Assembly (NCBI GenBank): GCA_963556695.1
Contig: CAUWAG010000003.1
Span: forward strand, 3,906,001-3,970,000
Origin: Anthostomella pinea
Taxonomy: Eukaryota > Ascomycota > Sordariomycetes > Xylariales > Xylariaceae
Direction of reading: 5' to 3'
Length of the DNA: 64,000 nucleotides
The notes beneath the pieces were generated by a model, which saw only the letters and a program-made list of their open reading frames with translations, made no database searches and was not told the origin of the DNA. Shown piece by piece: positions 1 through 11,735 of this stretch. Within the stretch, counting starts at the first letter, position 1. Each line of letters opens with the position of its first letter. A program made the translations under genes and the position numbers.

Positions 1-1750
1 TGCTGTATACAGTGCCAATTTATGCCCGACTCGGTATGAAAAGGAGACGCTTTAGATACGCAGACAACCTAATGATTCTCTGTATTAGAAAGAACTTTAA
101 AGAAATAGCCATAAAAGCTTCTAAAAATTTTATTTATTTAATTAATAAGGACATAATAACATTATTAAATTTGATCCCAATAAAACCAAGATCATGTACT
201 TTTTATGAAAAAAGAACTCAGACAATCCTCCAGTCCGTCAAGAAATAATAAACAAAATAACAAAAGACTCCATGCAATGGCTAGATGTCCTCCTAGATAG
301 AAAACTAAACTTCAAAAATCATGTTTCCTACTGGGCCAAGAAAGTTAGTAAGGTAATAAATCACCTTTGAGGACTATGCAACATAGTCAAAGGACTTCCA
401 GTAAAGTTAACTAAGAGGGCTGTGAAAGCTTGTGTTATTCCTATTCTTACACACGGCCTGGAGGCCTGGTACTCAGGAATCAAGAAAGTTGGGAGCTTAG
501 GTAGGACATTAGCATGTCGCATTAAGGGGCTTCTTGAAACAATAGATGCTGTATTACGAACAGCGATCAGGGCTATCTTGCCGGTCTGGAAAACACATCC
601 TGGACATATCCTATACTTTGAATCACAGATTCCCCCAGCAGGAGTTCTTACAGAGTCAATAAGACGATATTACGGCCTCTGACTAGGACAAATAGATCAG
701 AGATACCCTCTTGTTGACAGGCTCCAAACATAAGCTCGCAAGGAACCAATAAGGCTATAAAGAAACTTCCAGCTAGTCCCTGACTTCCAGAGATAAACAC
801 TCACCAAGCCATCATGAAAGAAGCCCCCAGTCCGTAAGGATAAAGACAAAAAAATAGAGCTCTTTAAACAATGGTTACGGGAGAGAAATGTGAACACTGA
901 CCTTGTCATCTATTCAGATGGATCACAGTTGGACGACCAAGGCACAACCCGCACTGGATGGGGTTATACCATCAGAAAAGGCGGCACTACACAAGAAGTA
1001 TATCGGGAAAAAGACAGACTTCTTCAAACAGAAGTAATAGATGCTGAAGTCCATAGCGCTCTCCAAGGTCTCAAAACAGTCAGGACAATTGAACGCAGAA
1101 AATGGCTATATGTCTGCCTGGACAGCACGTCAGTGATAGATGCAACAAACCTTCCCATAATCTCTTGGGTTAAGAGAGATCTCAAAAGGAAGAGTAAGAG
1201 AGAATTCGATCAATAATAAAAAGATCAATCAGAATCTAGGTATCAAGAAGTATACTCATATATAGTAACTAAAAGAGACCTTATATCTTTCGAAAGGAGC
1301 ACTCTACACAGACTTTTAGCGGCCAGATCTGGACATGGCGACTTTGCTAGATATCACGAATGTTTTGGGCATACAGACTCGAATGACTACTACAGCTGCG
1401 ATAAAAAAAAAACACCACAACACATTTTCTTTTGTAAGAGGCTTGGGAAAAACTGACCACTGCCCAAGTACTCGCCTAGGACAGCCTATTTACAATACTT
1501 AGGGGAGAGGAGCACAGAATGGGCAAGATTTATTGAGAAGAGCAAGTTCTTTTCATTAATCTGCCCCTGATAGATAGCTTTTCTTAAAGGACCAGATAGA
1601 TGACCCTAAAGTCATACAGCTACAACAACGGGGATGGGCTCGTGAGCGGGACTGACTGTACTTATTATCTTGATACCTCCACAACCCTGCGATACAGAGG
1701 CTCTGGGAGGCGTGGTTTGCACTACTGAGGAGCGATCCCCCACGTTAAAT

Positions 1751-1780
<30 letters not shown>
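1..1780 (+). mobile_element. 3' part of a Tad1-like LINE (copy 1), cut by the window edge
   Basis: The start of this copy aligns base for base with 35019 onward in the second copy (constant offset 35018). It holds the end of the reverse transcriptase around the YADN box, then an RNase H domain at about 890-1150 (YSDGSQ, DAEVH and CLDS carry the acidic residues), a short Cys-rich tail, a 3' UTR and an AATC-repeat tail at about 1753-1780. Internal stops shared with copy 2 (TAATAA near 246) and a 339-bp internal deletion at about 1143 make it dead. Reverse transcriptase plus RNase H plus a short tandem-repeat tail fits the fungal Tad clade; the clade call is inference from domain content. Confidence 0.88.
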
Positions 1781-1781
<1 letters not shown>

Positions 1782-1871
1782 CTGAATAGACTATCTTTAA
1801 AAAAACGCTATTTTATCCATACCGCTGTCACTGCGTTCCGGTTTTTGCCGTCAACTACTCTTATTCGTCTT

Positions 1872-2723
1872 TTACCACGAACGCCAGTCCTCATAATCTT
1901 CCACACAGCCGAAGCCCTCCAACTTTTTGTGAAGCTTTTTACATTTCTTCGCCAACTTCTTCTTAAGCTTCAGTTTCTTCTTCTCTACATCATTGAGCCG
2001 TACGCCACTCGATGTAATGATAGCCCGGGTCGCGGCCGCCGGCCACTGCCAGGTCAGACTCGCGTTGGGCTGGAGGCGTAGGTTGACCGCCGGTTTCCAG
2101 CTGACCCACCTGCTTCAAGAGGAAAGGCCACTCCCCGAGTACCGTGCTTAGCTTCACACCACTGGGTGCCCATTGTCGACTTTTCTCCTGTCTCTGAGAA
2201 TAAAATCTCACCATTTGCTTCCCTTTTGCTCGACCAGAATATCTTACCAAACAGTACATACTCTTACATCTTTGCATCCGCCTTTGCATACGCCCTTCAA
2301 CCAACAGGTCTCGGGAGCCCAGATGGGGAGTCGGTGCTCGTCTTCGAACAAGGCCGTGTTCCTAGTGAACTTGCAAGCGGTCTTGTGGTGAGGCCAATGA
2401 GCCTTCTGACATTGCTTGGTGCAGTACTTCACGAGGGTTAGCAATACGCTCCCAATAATTCGTACACGACAAAAACAGTAACGCATTACAAGCCGGCAGC
2501 CTGTGCACACAAGCTTGCTGGGCTCGCTGCAGTCGGTCTTCTAGTTTGCACAAGTCTGCCCGGTGATGACCACTGGGGAAGCCAAATTTGGGCGCCTGGC
2601 ACGTTCAGAAGAAGACACAGTCTTCTGTATGGAGAAGACGGGCGATCCTGTCACATGGTAAGATGTGTGAGGAAGGAAGGGGAGGCACTGCAACCCAGTT
2701 GAAAATGATAGCTGGCCGGCCAT
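1872..2723 (-). pseudogene. Small MYND zinc-finger protein gene with an internal stop
   Basis: Exons 2723-2490, 2426-2248 and 2109-1872 sum to 651 bases in a closed frame (216 residues). The first intron (63 nt) has gtaatg, a gctaac branch point and an AAG acceptor; the second has gtaaga and an acceptor after a pyrimidine-rich stretch. The MYND part reads VCTGC, then YCTKQC, then HWPHHKTAC, the usual second half of this protein-interaction zinc finger. The C-terminus is a lysine-rich segment ending in YEDWRSW. A TAG at 2543-2541 follows TCAN, exactly where the second zinc cysteine of the first CxxC pair belongs, and the spacing from the fourth to fifth cysteine is short (three residues). The gene is either decayed or has an unseen upstream exon. 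The MYND call is firm, the model moderate. Confidence 0.45.
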
Positions 2724-3374
2724 TGCAGTGCAGCGGTATACAATGATCCGCGTGGACAGGCATATGAGTGTGTGAGGATAGTGAGAAGAAGTTGCAGAGA
2801 TGAATGCCCGACGTCTTCAAGAGCAACGAGGGCAGTCAAGGAGGAAGGAGACAGCTCACACCCGGACGTCCTCAGCAGCGCCAATCAGGCACCCACGCGT
2901 CAAACACAAACGAGGAAGACGTGCCCATTATCAACCACTTTCTTGCGTTCTTGCCCATCGTCTACTTCCCACATCAGAAACAGATTTGCGCCTTCCTTGT
3001 TGCCTTTGTCCTGGCAAAATGACTTATCAGATTCCAGGGGTGATTGGCCAAGCCCCTTAATGACAGAGCCATCCCAGGAACAGTCTGCAACGCTGTGCCT
3101 CGGGCCAGGACTACCTTACCTCGTAGGTATGCATGCCTTGCATATCATTCTGACGTAAGCGAAACACACATGAGCTTGAGCGCTACGTTGGGAAAGGCGT
3201 TGTGATGAAGCCGTTGCAACACAATTGCTATGTCACGTTAACCGTGCCTTCAAACGGTTGTTAAACGGGTACATACAGAACCTGAACGTGGCATCTCGCG
3301 TCCGGTGCGGTGCAACATGTACCTAGGTATCTACATATGCAACTTAACCATCAAATCCGTCATACAGCTCGTCA
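2724..3374. other. Intergenic, no gene supported
   Basis: Lies between the 5' side of the MYND gene and the 3' end of utp4. Open frames here have no recognisable motif. A small palindromic tacctaggta stretch sits at about 3321-3330. Confidence 0.5.
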
Positions 3375-6218
3375 TCACCTCACTGTCTCGCCGTCTCCGT
3401 AGTATCGGTCAGGCATGTCGACCTCCCACAACGGCCGCTCAATCAGCGCCACTTCCAGTGACTTTTGTGACGTTCCATTCAAAGCAAGAGTCTTGCCGTC
3501 CCCTTCGCCCTGGTCCTCTAACCCGGAATCGAGGGGGACGATCCCTAAGATCGGTCGATATTTGTAGGTATGCCAAAAAGCGACGCCACGACCAGGGACT
3601 GATTCAGACGGTGGTTTGCCTTGAGCACCTCGGAGAAGTGCCAGCTCCCCCTGACGTTCATCATCCGAGTCTTCGCTCTCACTCTCTTCCGGAGCTTGAC
3701 TGGTCTCGTCTTCCTCCATGGGATCGAATACGGGGCCGTCAAGAGAGAACTCTTCAGCGGCTTGACCTTGTACATGACGTGTGACCTTCGTTGGCCCGAC
3801 CGCACCCTTTTCCATTTTGCTACCAGCACCGCTGTCGGGCCCTCTCTTCCGCTTTCTCCCTTGCCTCGCCAGCTCCATGCCCGCTGAGGGACCAGTGGTG
3901 GCTGGCTCGACCAAATCTTGCGCCATGTCGAACATGAAGAGGAATGTGTTGCCGTACAACCAGACCCGATCGCCTGACCAAATTGCCCCCTTCACAAGGT
4001 CACGTGTGTCTCGAAATTCAACCGGGAACCTCGATATCGGATTCCGCCTGGACCACGGGCTGATGGAGCCAAGGCTGGGGTGAACTAGTAGTATCTGCGG
4101 TCTAGCAGTGATCGTAAGGAGAAGGTAGTCGTCCCGCGTATCTTCGTCGTCTGTGGAAGCATTGGCCGACGGAATGTGATTGGAAAAGGATAGTACTGTG
4201 GGTGCAGAATTGAGTCTCGGTAATAGGGACCCATTTGGATTGCGATTCCACCTAGAACCGGGGGCCGAGACTGCATCTCCTCTTTTGTCCTCATCATCAT
4301 CGTCGCTGCTAGACGAACTCCCACTGGATGAGGCGTCATCGTGGGTGCCGTTCGTGTTATTCTGGATCCTCGGCTGTGTTTGACCAAAGACCCAGGTATC
4401 CAACCAACCTGCCAGGTCCGCTACTGCAAGCATCTTGCTATCTGGAGAAAATGCAATGTGGGAAACCGCTCTGTCATATTGTCCGAGACCGCCGAGAGAA
4501 GACTGTTTGGACAGCTTTCGCCCAATGCGTTGTAATCGGATCGCCTTAGGGTGAATTGTTGGCTTGCTCGAGGAGTCGGCGTCTTGAGATATTGACATGA
4601 GGGAAATTTTCGTTCCTTCTTGTATGAGACACAACCAACAGCTATCTGGGGAGATCTGAACGCTTGTCGCGCCTTGCGCAGTGACCTTCTCGGGTAGGTC
4701 GATCTTGGATATCTTGAGATCATCTCGCCTGGCCTCATCTCGAGTTTTGAGATGGAAAGCCTTAACGTCGGATGTTGTTGACACAACCAACAACCGCCCA
4801 TCGCCGCTTATCGCTGCCGAGGTGATGTTTGCTTCGCCCTTTATCAGTATTCGCGCCAATAATTTCCGGTTCTTGGCGATTCCTGGTTCACCGTCAGAGG
4901 CGTTGACGAGGCTCTCAAATGGTCTTCTGAGACGCCACACATGTACTTCACGGTCCCACCAGCCCACTATCAGCCTGCTCTTACAAGCGCTTTGCAGCGG
5001 CGGGTTCTGGGGCAGATGTGATAGCGCTCGATGTTCCTGCATGCCGGCCATTTGCAAGGGCACCACAATGGGGCTGGCATCAGGTCCTGGGGTTCAATTA
5101 GTACAATCACTTGGACAACGAGAAGTCAATAGACGAACCTCCCGAGACGATGACGCTCATGCCGAGCCCTTCGAATGTGGCCATAGTTTTGACATCATGG
5201 CTGTGATACCTCCGATGCCACACCTTGCCCCATCGTGAACCGGAACCTGAGATCTTCCTATAAAGCACGGTTTTCCGATCCATCCCACCGCTGACGATAG
5301 TTGAACCGTCTGCGCTCGTCGCAAGAGACAGGACATCCTGGTTGTGACTCTGAAGCCTCTGGGCCTGAGTATAGGTGACGCCGTCCCAAATGCACACCTG
5401 CCCAGTCGAGTCACCAGTAACTATATCTCCTGACTGGAGACATTTCACAGACCAAACTATGATCTCCTTGGCGCCACCGGCAATATCTGACCCCAATGTC
5501 ATTTTCCTCAAAATGCTGCCGTTGTGCATATTGTAGACTCGTATTGAGCTGTCGGAACAGCCTACGACCGCGACATGCCGGGACTGGAAAGCAATGCTTG
5601 TCATCTTGGTCTTCTTGGACGAGGACTTGGTAAGGATGCGGTCGAATCGGAGGTCGTCGTCATCGATCGAGTAGAGCACGAGGCTTCCGTCTATAGTCCC
5701 AGCGACAAGCTTCGTCCCGCTCTGGGCGACCTTGGACTTGCCCTTGTCGCCATCCTTTGACGGTACGACGAATGGTTGAACGGCGAGGCACCAGATGTCG
5801 CCATGGATTCCGCTGGCCTGTTTCTTGGGGCGACCTTTCTCGAGGTCCCATTCGGTGACTGTGTGGACGTTAACAGCCCGTCTTCAAACCCTCAACGCAT
5901 CAAGTCTTCATACGTACTGGTGGTGGTATAGCCGATGGAGAAGAGTCTCGATTTTCCAAGGATCTTGGTGCCGTCCTGCAACTTGTGGTCGGGTTCCGTG
6001 ACCCACACGAGGCTGTCAATGATTCGGTCCTTTCCTCCGTGCAGAGTAATCTCCTGATGCCACAGGCCATTCATGGGGTTCCATATCGAGATGTTGCCAT
6101 TCGCATGACCTATCGCCAGACGGACGGGGGCGTTCTTGGAGGCTGTCGCGTGGGAAAAGGCAACGGCGTTGATGGGAGAGGGCTGGTAGGGAACGAAGCG
6201 ACAGCGGTGGACGTCCAT
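3375..6218 (-). CDS. utp4: U3 snoRNP-associated protein Utp4 (WD40)
   Basis: Encodes a WD-repeat subunit of the t-UTP/UTP-A complex of the nucleolar small-subunit processome, needed for rDNA transcription and early 18S pre-rRNA processing. Exons 6218-5918, 5858-5139 and 5086-3375 give 2733 bases and 910 residues, about the family length. The first intron has a GTACGT donor, the second GTTCGT with an actaat branch point. The start is MDVHRCRFVPY, the conserved opening of this family; the N-terminus continues with WD-type repeats such as LAIGHANGNISIWNP and SGDSTGQVCIWDG. A second block of repeats follows, then an acidic, low-complexity stretch and the C-terminal part with YKYRPILGIVPL. No lesion seen. 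Identification is from the N-terminal signature and overall architecture. Confidence 0.9.
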
Positions 6219-6803
6219 GGTTGTTGCGCCCGCCTGAGCTCGAGGTGTGAATCTGGAAGGTGAAGAGCGAATCCAGCATCCAGCATGCATCCATCGCACA
6301 TCATCCATCACCCAGCACTTTGAACTTTTTTTTCTTTTATCTTATCGGATCCGAGTGGGGCCGCAGCTCCTGCCCCATAACCCCACCACCAAGCGTCATT
6401 GGCCAAAACGCTAGTCGCTGGGTGCTTGTCTTTGGCGCATATTTACTGGTCTCTATGCAACTACACAAACAACGTTATATCCACGTCTAGATTGATTCAC
6501 GTTTGTCTTGAGTTTACACGGCCGATGACAAGCTCAGAGGGATGGCATACAAGTCATGAAATACCACTAAGTAGGCAATAAGCCTATACTCGATAGCGGA
6601 CACTTCTATCTCAAGCGTTGGCTCTAGCCTCATACAGACACTTCCATCCTGAGCCATGCCAGTCCTGGTGTCAAAATCCCACGCTTCAGGCCCAAGAACC
6701 CCAATGCTCATTCACCCACGGTCCCCGTCGCGATGGTGGTGGTTGATATATCTCCGCCTTCAATACATGTACAGTACTCCGTCAACCCCTTGTACCATGC
6801 AAG
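6219..6803. other. Intergenic, promoter side of utp4
   Basis: Holds the upstream region of utp4 and the 3' flank of the secreted-protein gene. A T-rich/CT-rich tract lies just upstream of the utp4 start. No coding frame with recognisable features. Confidence 0.4.
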
Positions 6804-7885
6804 CTACAAGAATGCTAGAAAGGTGGCTGAGAAGGAAAAGATCATCACCCAAGGCCAGTGGTATGCCATACGATGAATCGATGCACCCAAGCTCCTACTT
6901 TCAAGAACAGTTTCGCTAGTAAATGCCACACCATCGCCGTCGATATCAACCTCCGACAGCTTCGTAGTGTTGACACACGTGCAGAGGAGCTGCGGCCCTG
7001 GGTACTTCCCCGGAGCCACGAAACTGAAACTCATATCCAGCAGCAAGATGTGAAGTTTGTTCGCAAGGTTGTGAAAGCTCCGGCTGTTGGTTCCGTCCAC
7101 AGGCTCGGTGATGTTCCATAAGAATCCCCGACCGCTGGTTAAGATCTTGCTGTTGTTCTTGAAAAGACTGAATCCGTAATACTGTTCCGAGAAGCCGTGG
7201 AAAGCCTTCGACGTGACGCCAAACGAATCCCGACACTCGGGTATTTGAGCCCACGATGAGCTGGCGAGGTTGAAGTTGCAGTCGGTGGCGCTGGGTCTGG
7301 AACCTTGAGCCAGTATAGCATTAACACAGTCCTGGCCCAATACCGGTCCGCAGTCTGTGCTGTCACGATCATTGTCCCCATAGGCATTCGTTACGTTCGC
7401 TGGGAGGTCCACCCAGTCCCCTAACGTTTTGACACAAAGACGGTTCGTGGTTCCGTCTAATGCTGTCGAGATGTTGCCACTGACTAGCCAAGTGAAATCA
7501 TACGTCTCGACCACATGAGAGCCAGTGATAGAACCATTTGTGTCTGCGTCTGGCGCATCGATGTTGGTGACGTTGATGCCTGCAAGTTTCCTGTGTCAGC
7601 GAATGCTTTCCACATTACCGCACACGACAGAGAGGCACCTACGCCATGTCCATTCAGCATCCTTGATCACCGAGCCGTCACCTAAGAACTGCCAATACTG
7701 CTCGAGAGGCTTGAAAGACACAGACTGTGTCAAAGTCGGATTCTGGTTGGCCTTCTCGATCAGGTCGTGAGTGGGCTCATTAAAACGAGGCGGGAGGGAG
7801 CCTCCCCATAGCTCCCCCCAAGGGCGTATTGAGTTGCTATGGCGCCGCTGGCCAGTGCAGTGAGGAATAATGAAGTTGACCACAT
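6804..7885 (-). CDS. Secreted, probably surface-anchored protein of unknown function
   Basis: Not recognised as a named family. The start at 7885 gives MWSTSLFLTALASGAIATQ, a good signal peptide. The mature part has several N-x-S/T sites (NVTN, NISTAL, NNSK, NITEP) and paired cysteines, and the protein ends in a hydrophobic segment (WPWVMIFSFSATFLAFL), suggesting a GPI anchor or membrane tail. Exon 1 is 7885-7643 and exon 2 is 7579-6804, with donor gtaggt, branch gctgac and acceptor ttgcag. The two exons sum to 1019 bases, one short of a closed frame: the signal-peptide frame and the downstream frame join only if the G6 run at 7814-7819 had one more base. An alternative in-frame start upstream (7982) avoids the shift but gives a poorer signal peptide. 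Confidence 0.55.
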
Positions 7886-9042
7886 TTTGTAGCTGTAAGG
7901 TAGGGGCAGACGGGACGATGTACTCGACGTAAATAGTGCTCAGCGAACCTGTGATGGGGATGAAGCAGAAGAAATGAAACAACCGACGGAGTGAGAGGTA
8001 TTTAGAGGAAAGAAAAGCTCAGACTTCATTACACGGGGGTCCACGACATTCCAAGCTGACTGTCATTAACAGAGGACGTTTCGTCATAGGCGTACCCCAG
8101 ACGCCTTATAACACGTTGGTGCTGATCCTGAAGACCCCAACCGCCCCGGGCATTTTGCAGTACTGCCATAAAGTCACACCGCTTCAGTGAGAGGTCAGCA
8201 CGACGCGATCATGAATATGTCAAGGGAACATGAGGTATGCCAAGGCTTGTTGTATGGTTTCGATCAAAAGGAAAGCGAGAAGGACGCCGCAAGGCTCATT
8301 GATATGCAGTTGGTACGAACATGTAAGAATGCAATTGGTCTGCGCCGCAATGTCAGCCCTTGATCACGGCTGGAAGGCACCCAATAGAACACACCGGCGA
8401 TGCCAAGAAGGGCAAATAAGACTACATATGCGAGGCCGTTTCACCATGTCTCTCCTTATCCGCCAGGCCCGGCCATTGGAATCCTCAAAGTGTATTTGAT
8501 GGGTGGTAGCGAGCGCCTTTCTAATCTCTGCGAGCTTGCACCACTGTTGGAGGATTCGCTACTACCTGTAATGATGCCTGATGATTTGATATAAATGATC
8601 ATGTGCTCCAAAACCTACCAGTGTATGCACATGGGAAAAGAATGACGCGAGTCCTTATAACGCTCCTTTCTCCTTTCTCACGAGTCACCGCTCTCAATCC
8701 ATTCAGTTTTATCCCTGCTATATGCCAAGCCCTTGTCTTCACTCACACAAGACTCTCCCTCACTTACGTCCCGCCGGCGTCTGATTCCTGAATACATGAT
8801 ACGGGATGTTGCGGTAGACATATCTCCATTGAGCACGTAGATATCCTTTCTGCTATCAAGATCCACCATCCGACTTCTTGGTGAGGTATGGATTACTCTG
8901 TGTCCTTCTTTAATCATGGTACTGGCTCAAACCTCTTTCATCTCAGCATATATCAGCACTCATAGCTATAGATGCGCCCTACCACGGAGCCGGGCCCGGG
9001 TTCGGCGTAGAATACGCGCTAGCGCTAGCCACCGGGCTAGGA
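7886..9042. other. Intergenic, nothing convincing
   Basis: Between the secreted-protein gene and a small GC-rich ORF. The frame of the downstream ORF stays open from about 8913 but without an ATG until 9043, so a 5' exon could lie here. I could not find one that joins cleanly. Confidence 0.35.
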
Positions 9043-9336
9043 ATGACAATGACGGCAGCAATGCCTGGGCCTTCCCGGGTGCCGGCCGTGACAGCTGCGC
9101 TGCGAGCATTCAAAGACGCAAGATATGCTCGGACGCAATGGCTGGTGCGAAGCTCCGGGGAAACGGGCGAGGTCTACGAGTGGATGTACCCTGCCAGCCG
9201 AAGTGATCCGGCTAGACTGCGGGCCGAACTTGCGGAGCGTCAGAAGAAGATATGGGATTTTGATGTCGACAGGATGGTTGAGGAGGTGAAATTGAGGTTT
9301 CAGGCCTCGTTAGCAGGAGCTGGGGCTGCCACGTGA
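9043..9336 (+). CDS. Small hypothetical protein
   Basis: 97 residues from the first in-frame ATG; the same frame is open for about 130 bases upstream, so the true start may be in an upstream exon. The protein is basic and alpha-helical in character (AALRAFKDARYARTQWLVRSS, then charged helices ending LRAELAERQKKIWDF). Codon composition is GC-rich at third positions, unlike the flanking DNA, which is the main support for coding. No family recognised. Confidence 0.35.
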   Translation: MTMTAAMPGPSRVPAVTAALRAFKDARYARTQWLVRSSGETGEVYEWMYPASRSDPARLRAELAERQKKIWDFDVDRMVEEVKLRFQASLAGAGAAT

Positions 9337-9936
9337 CATAACATTCAAATATACATGGACAAATCAACATTGTAAACAGATTCAAACCACTGCAGCACGT
9401 TCCTCTTTGTCCTCGTTTCATGTCCCCGAGATAACAACGGAATACTTGATTGCCATAGTCTGTCAAATCCGGTGCGGATTTTGGTACGCATTGATTTGTA
9501 CGGAGCTGGGTTGTTCCATCAGCAGTTCGAGCGACGATGCCTTGATCTTCTTGACATCAGCACCCCCCTATAATATATCTTGACTGCTGCCCATCAAGCT
9601 TCAGAATCCCATGACAAGATTAGCCAGAAAGCTCTCCCTGCCACACTCGGTTCACCACGACCGGCCCACCCACTAGGTACCAGTCATTCTTATTCGCTCA
9701 CTCAGGTACTCTTGTCCTTGGCGAATCCTCGCGATAGCTCAGTGAGGCCTTGATTTTGGCTTAAAAGGCGATCCTATCAAGAACATATCAGTGTGAGAGA
9801 GACACCCTGCTAATTGCACGCCCGTCGTAGGCTGCACCCGGCATCGACTCGAACCCGAAAACGGAGAGACATACCGCGACCCAGGTCGGCGCCCAGTAAC
9901 CAATACACCTAAGCACGAAAGCATAAGGTCCCCTGC
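9337..9936. other. Intergenic, no gene seen
   Basis: 3' flanks of the small ORF and of the dehydrogenase gene. A tRNA-like A-box word at about 9733 has no partner B box. Confidence 0.4.
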
Positions 9937-10859
9937 TCACCAGCCCACCCCGTTCATGCCAACGACGTCGCGCACGACCAACTCAGCGAACCCGTCGACA
10001 GAGAGACTATCCTTGGGCACGGCGTCGCCCTTCGCCCAACCAGCGATGATGTCCTTGATCGGCGCGTAGCGCGATGCTGGGGGCAGGTCGAAGCTCGCCG
10101 CGCCGTTGACGTGAAGCTTGCTGTCTATGACCCCAGGGAGAATGGTGACGACGCTGACGCCGAACGGCGCGAGCTCTAGACGCAGAGTCTCGGAGAGAGC
10201 GTTCAATGCGGCTTTGGATGCGGCCTACGTTGCTTTGGCACCCCCTGAGTTTCAGCCAGACGTCCATGTGGTTGCTTGAGTGCCACACGAAAATGGGAAA
10301 GAAAAGAAACCGAGAAAACAAGGGGTAAACAAATTTCAAGGGCTGGTCGTTACAGGGAAATGGATTCAGACACGAATATACAGCAACGCAGGTAGGTAAG
10401 CAGCCGAACCATGAACTTACAGTACCAAGGCGAGTAGATAACAGAGGCCGACGAGCTCACATTGACGATGCGGCCACGACTCGCAATCAGGAAATCCGCG
10501 AAAGCCTGGATCGTCCGCAGGGGCCCCCACAGATTGACGTTCATCATCCGCTGCCCCGCGGCGATGTCGACGTCGAGCGCGGGCTGCACGTACTCGAAGC
10601 CGGCGTTATTGACAAGCACGTCCAGCCCGTGCCCGGCGTCCGCCACGGTCCGGGCCGTCGCCGCGACTGAGGCCGCGTCTGCGACGTCGAGCGGCAGGAC
10701 GGTGACATTGGTGAGGCTGCTGAGAGTTTTGGGGATCTTGGCGGGATTACGGGCCGTGGCGAAGACGTGGTGGCCGCGCCGGGCCAGTGCGAGCGCTGTC
10801 GCGGCGCCGATGCCGTCGGCTGAGCAGCCTGTGACGAGGACCGACTTTGTTGGAGACAT
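9937..10859 (-). pseudogene. Classical short-chain dehydrogenase/reductase with a stop at the catalytic Tyr
   Basis: NAD(P)-binding Rossmann protein close in style to fungal 1-acyl-DHAP reductase (Ayr1)-like enzymes. Exon 1 10859-10421 starts MSPTKSVLVTG with the cofactor loop TGCSADGIG, then LDVAD, the structural NNAG, and the catalytic serine region NVSSSASV. The intron has a canonical GTAAGT donor and a CTCAG acceptor; exon 2 is 10244-9937. The exons total 747 bases in a closed frame, but codon 10227-10225 is TAG. It sits immediately before AASKAALNALSETLRLE, that is at the tyrosine of the YxxxK catalytic motif. The start is the ATG at 10859. Either a genuine null allele or a base error. 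Divergent from the GMC oxidoreductase across an 876-bp spacer. Confidence 0.75.
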
Positions 10860-11735
10860 ACTCACAGCCGAGGGTGGTTAGCTAGCTGGCGATTTCTGGC
10901 CGTTGGGGAGGGGACAAACAAGCGGGGAGCAAGACAGATGGATACGGTAAACAGCCCGGTGACTATTATGAGAATTCAGATGCTTGTATAACCAACACTT
11001 TCAGTTAATACGTAATCACACACATACATCTCATAGAGGTCCTTCTAATAACCTCCAAGTCAAGAAAAGCCGTCAAGCCCAGGCCTAACTTGATGCTCAG
11101 ACCTGGAGACGGAAAACCTCGCTCAGCTCCCCTGTTATTCACCCTCATAACGAGATCCAGCGCCCGGTTGACACAAGTTGCTAAGCCCTGCACTTGCAGT
11201 TGGGACCGGTCTGTGCAGCGGAATGAGTGACGATGCATGGATGCTGTTGGTGACCTCTGGTACAGGGGTGAGGGGATTGAGGACCTGTTGGTTGCGGCGC
11301 AGATGACAGACCCGGCAGATCTTCCTAGAAGGGGAGTGGGCTGAGCAGGCTCCCAGGCCGTAGCGGAGGCCGACTCTTTACATGTGTCCCTGGACCTCCA
11401 CCGAGAAATGAAGGGGTATCGTTATCATGTTAAGGTATGATATGGATGCTCGTTGTTGCACGCGTTGGAGATGACCTAGGCTACCTTACGTAGGGCCGCG
11501 GCTGCCTTGGAGCTGACGTTGCGGACTGCTTCCTCCCAGTATGACGTGCTGTACTGACAGCCTACAGCAGGTGCCCCTCGCATAAGAAACGCCTTGTTGC
11601 GGACAGAGAGAGGAGAGAAAAATCACAGAAGAAACACTAAAACACCAAGAGCCTGAACAAACGCTACCACGATCCTACACAGTCTAAAACTGAACGACCT
11701 GATATCTCTCCACAAAACAGTCATACGCAGACGAG
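10860..11735. other. Divergent intergenic region between dehydrogenase and GMC oxidoreductase genes
   Basis: The two flanking genes are transcribed away from each other, so this stretch should hold both promoters. I see no clear TATA box or repeated operator-like motif. A palindrome-like ctaggctacc/tacgtaggg patch lies near 11480. Confidence 0.4.

Noticed and set aside
2772..3158. 128-codon plus-strand frame
   Set aside because: Composition is not protein-like and it overlaps the presumed upstream region of the minus-strand MYND gene.
9727..9900. Possible tRNA (A-box-like gatagctcag on plus, ggttcgagtc-like word on minus)
   Set aside because: The two words are on opposite strands and no cloverleaf forms.
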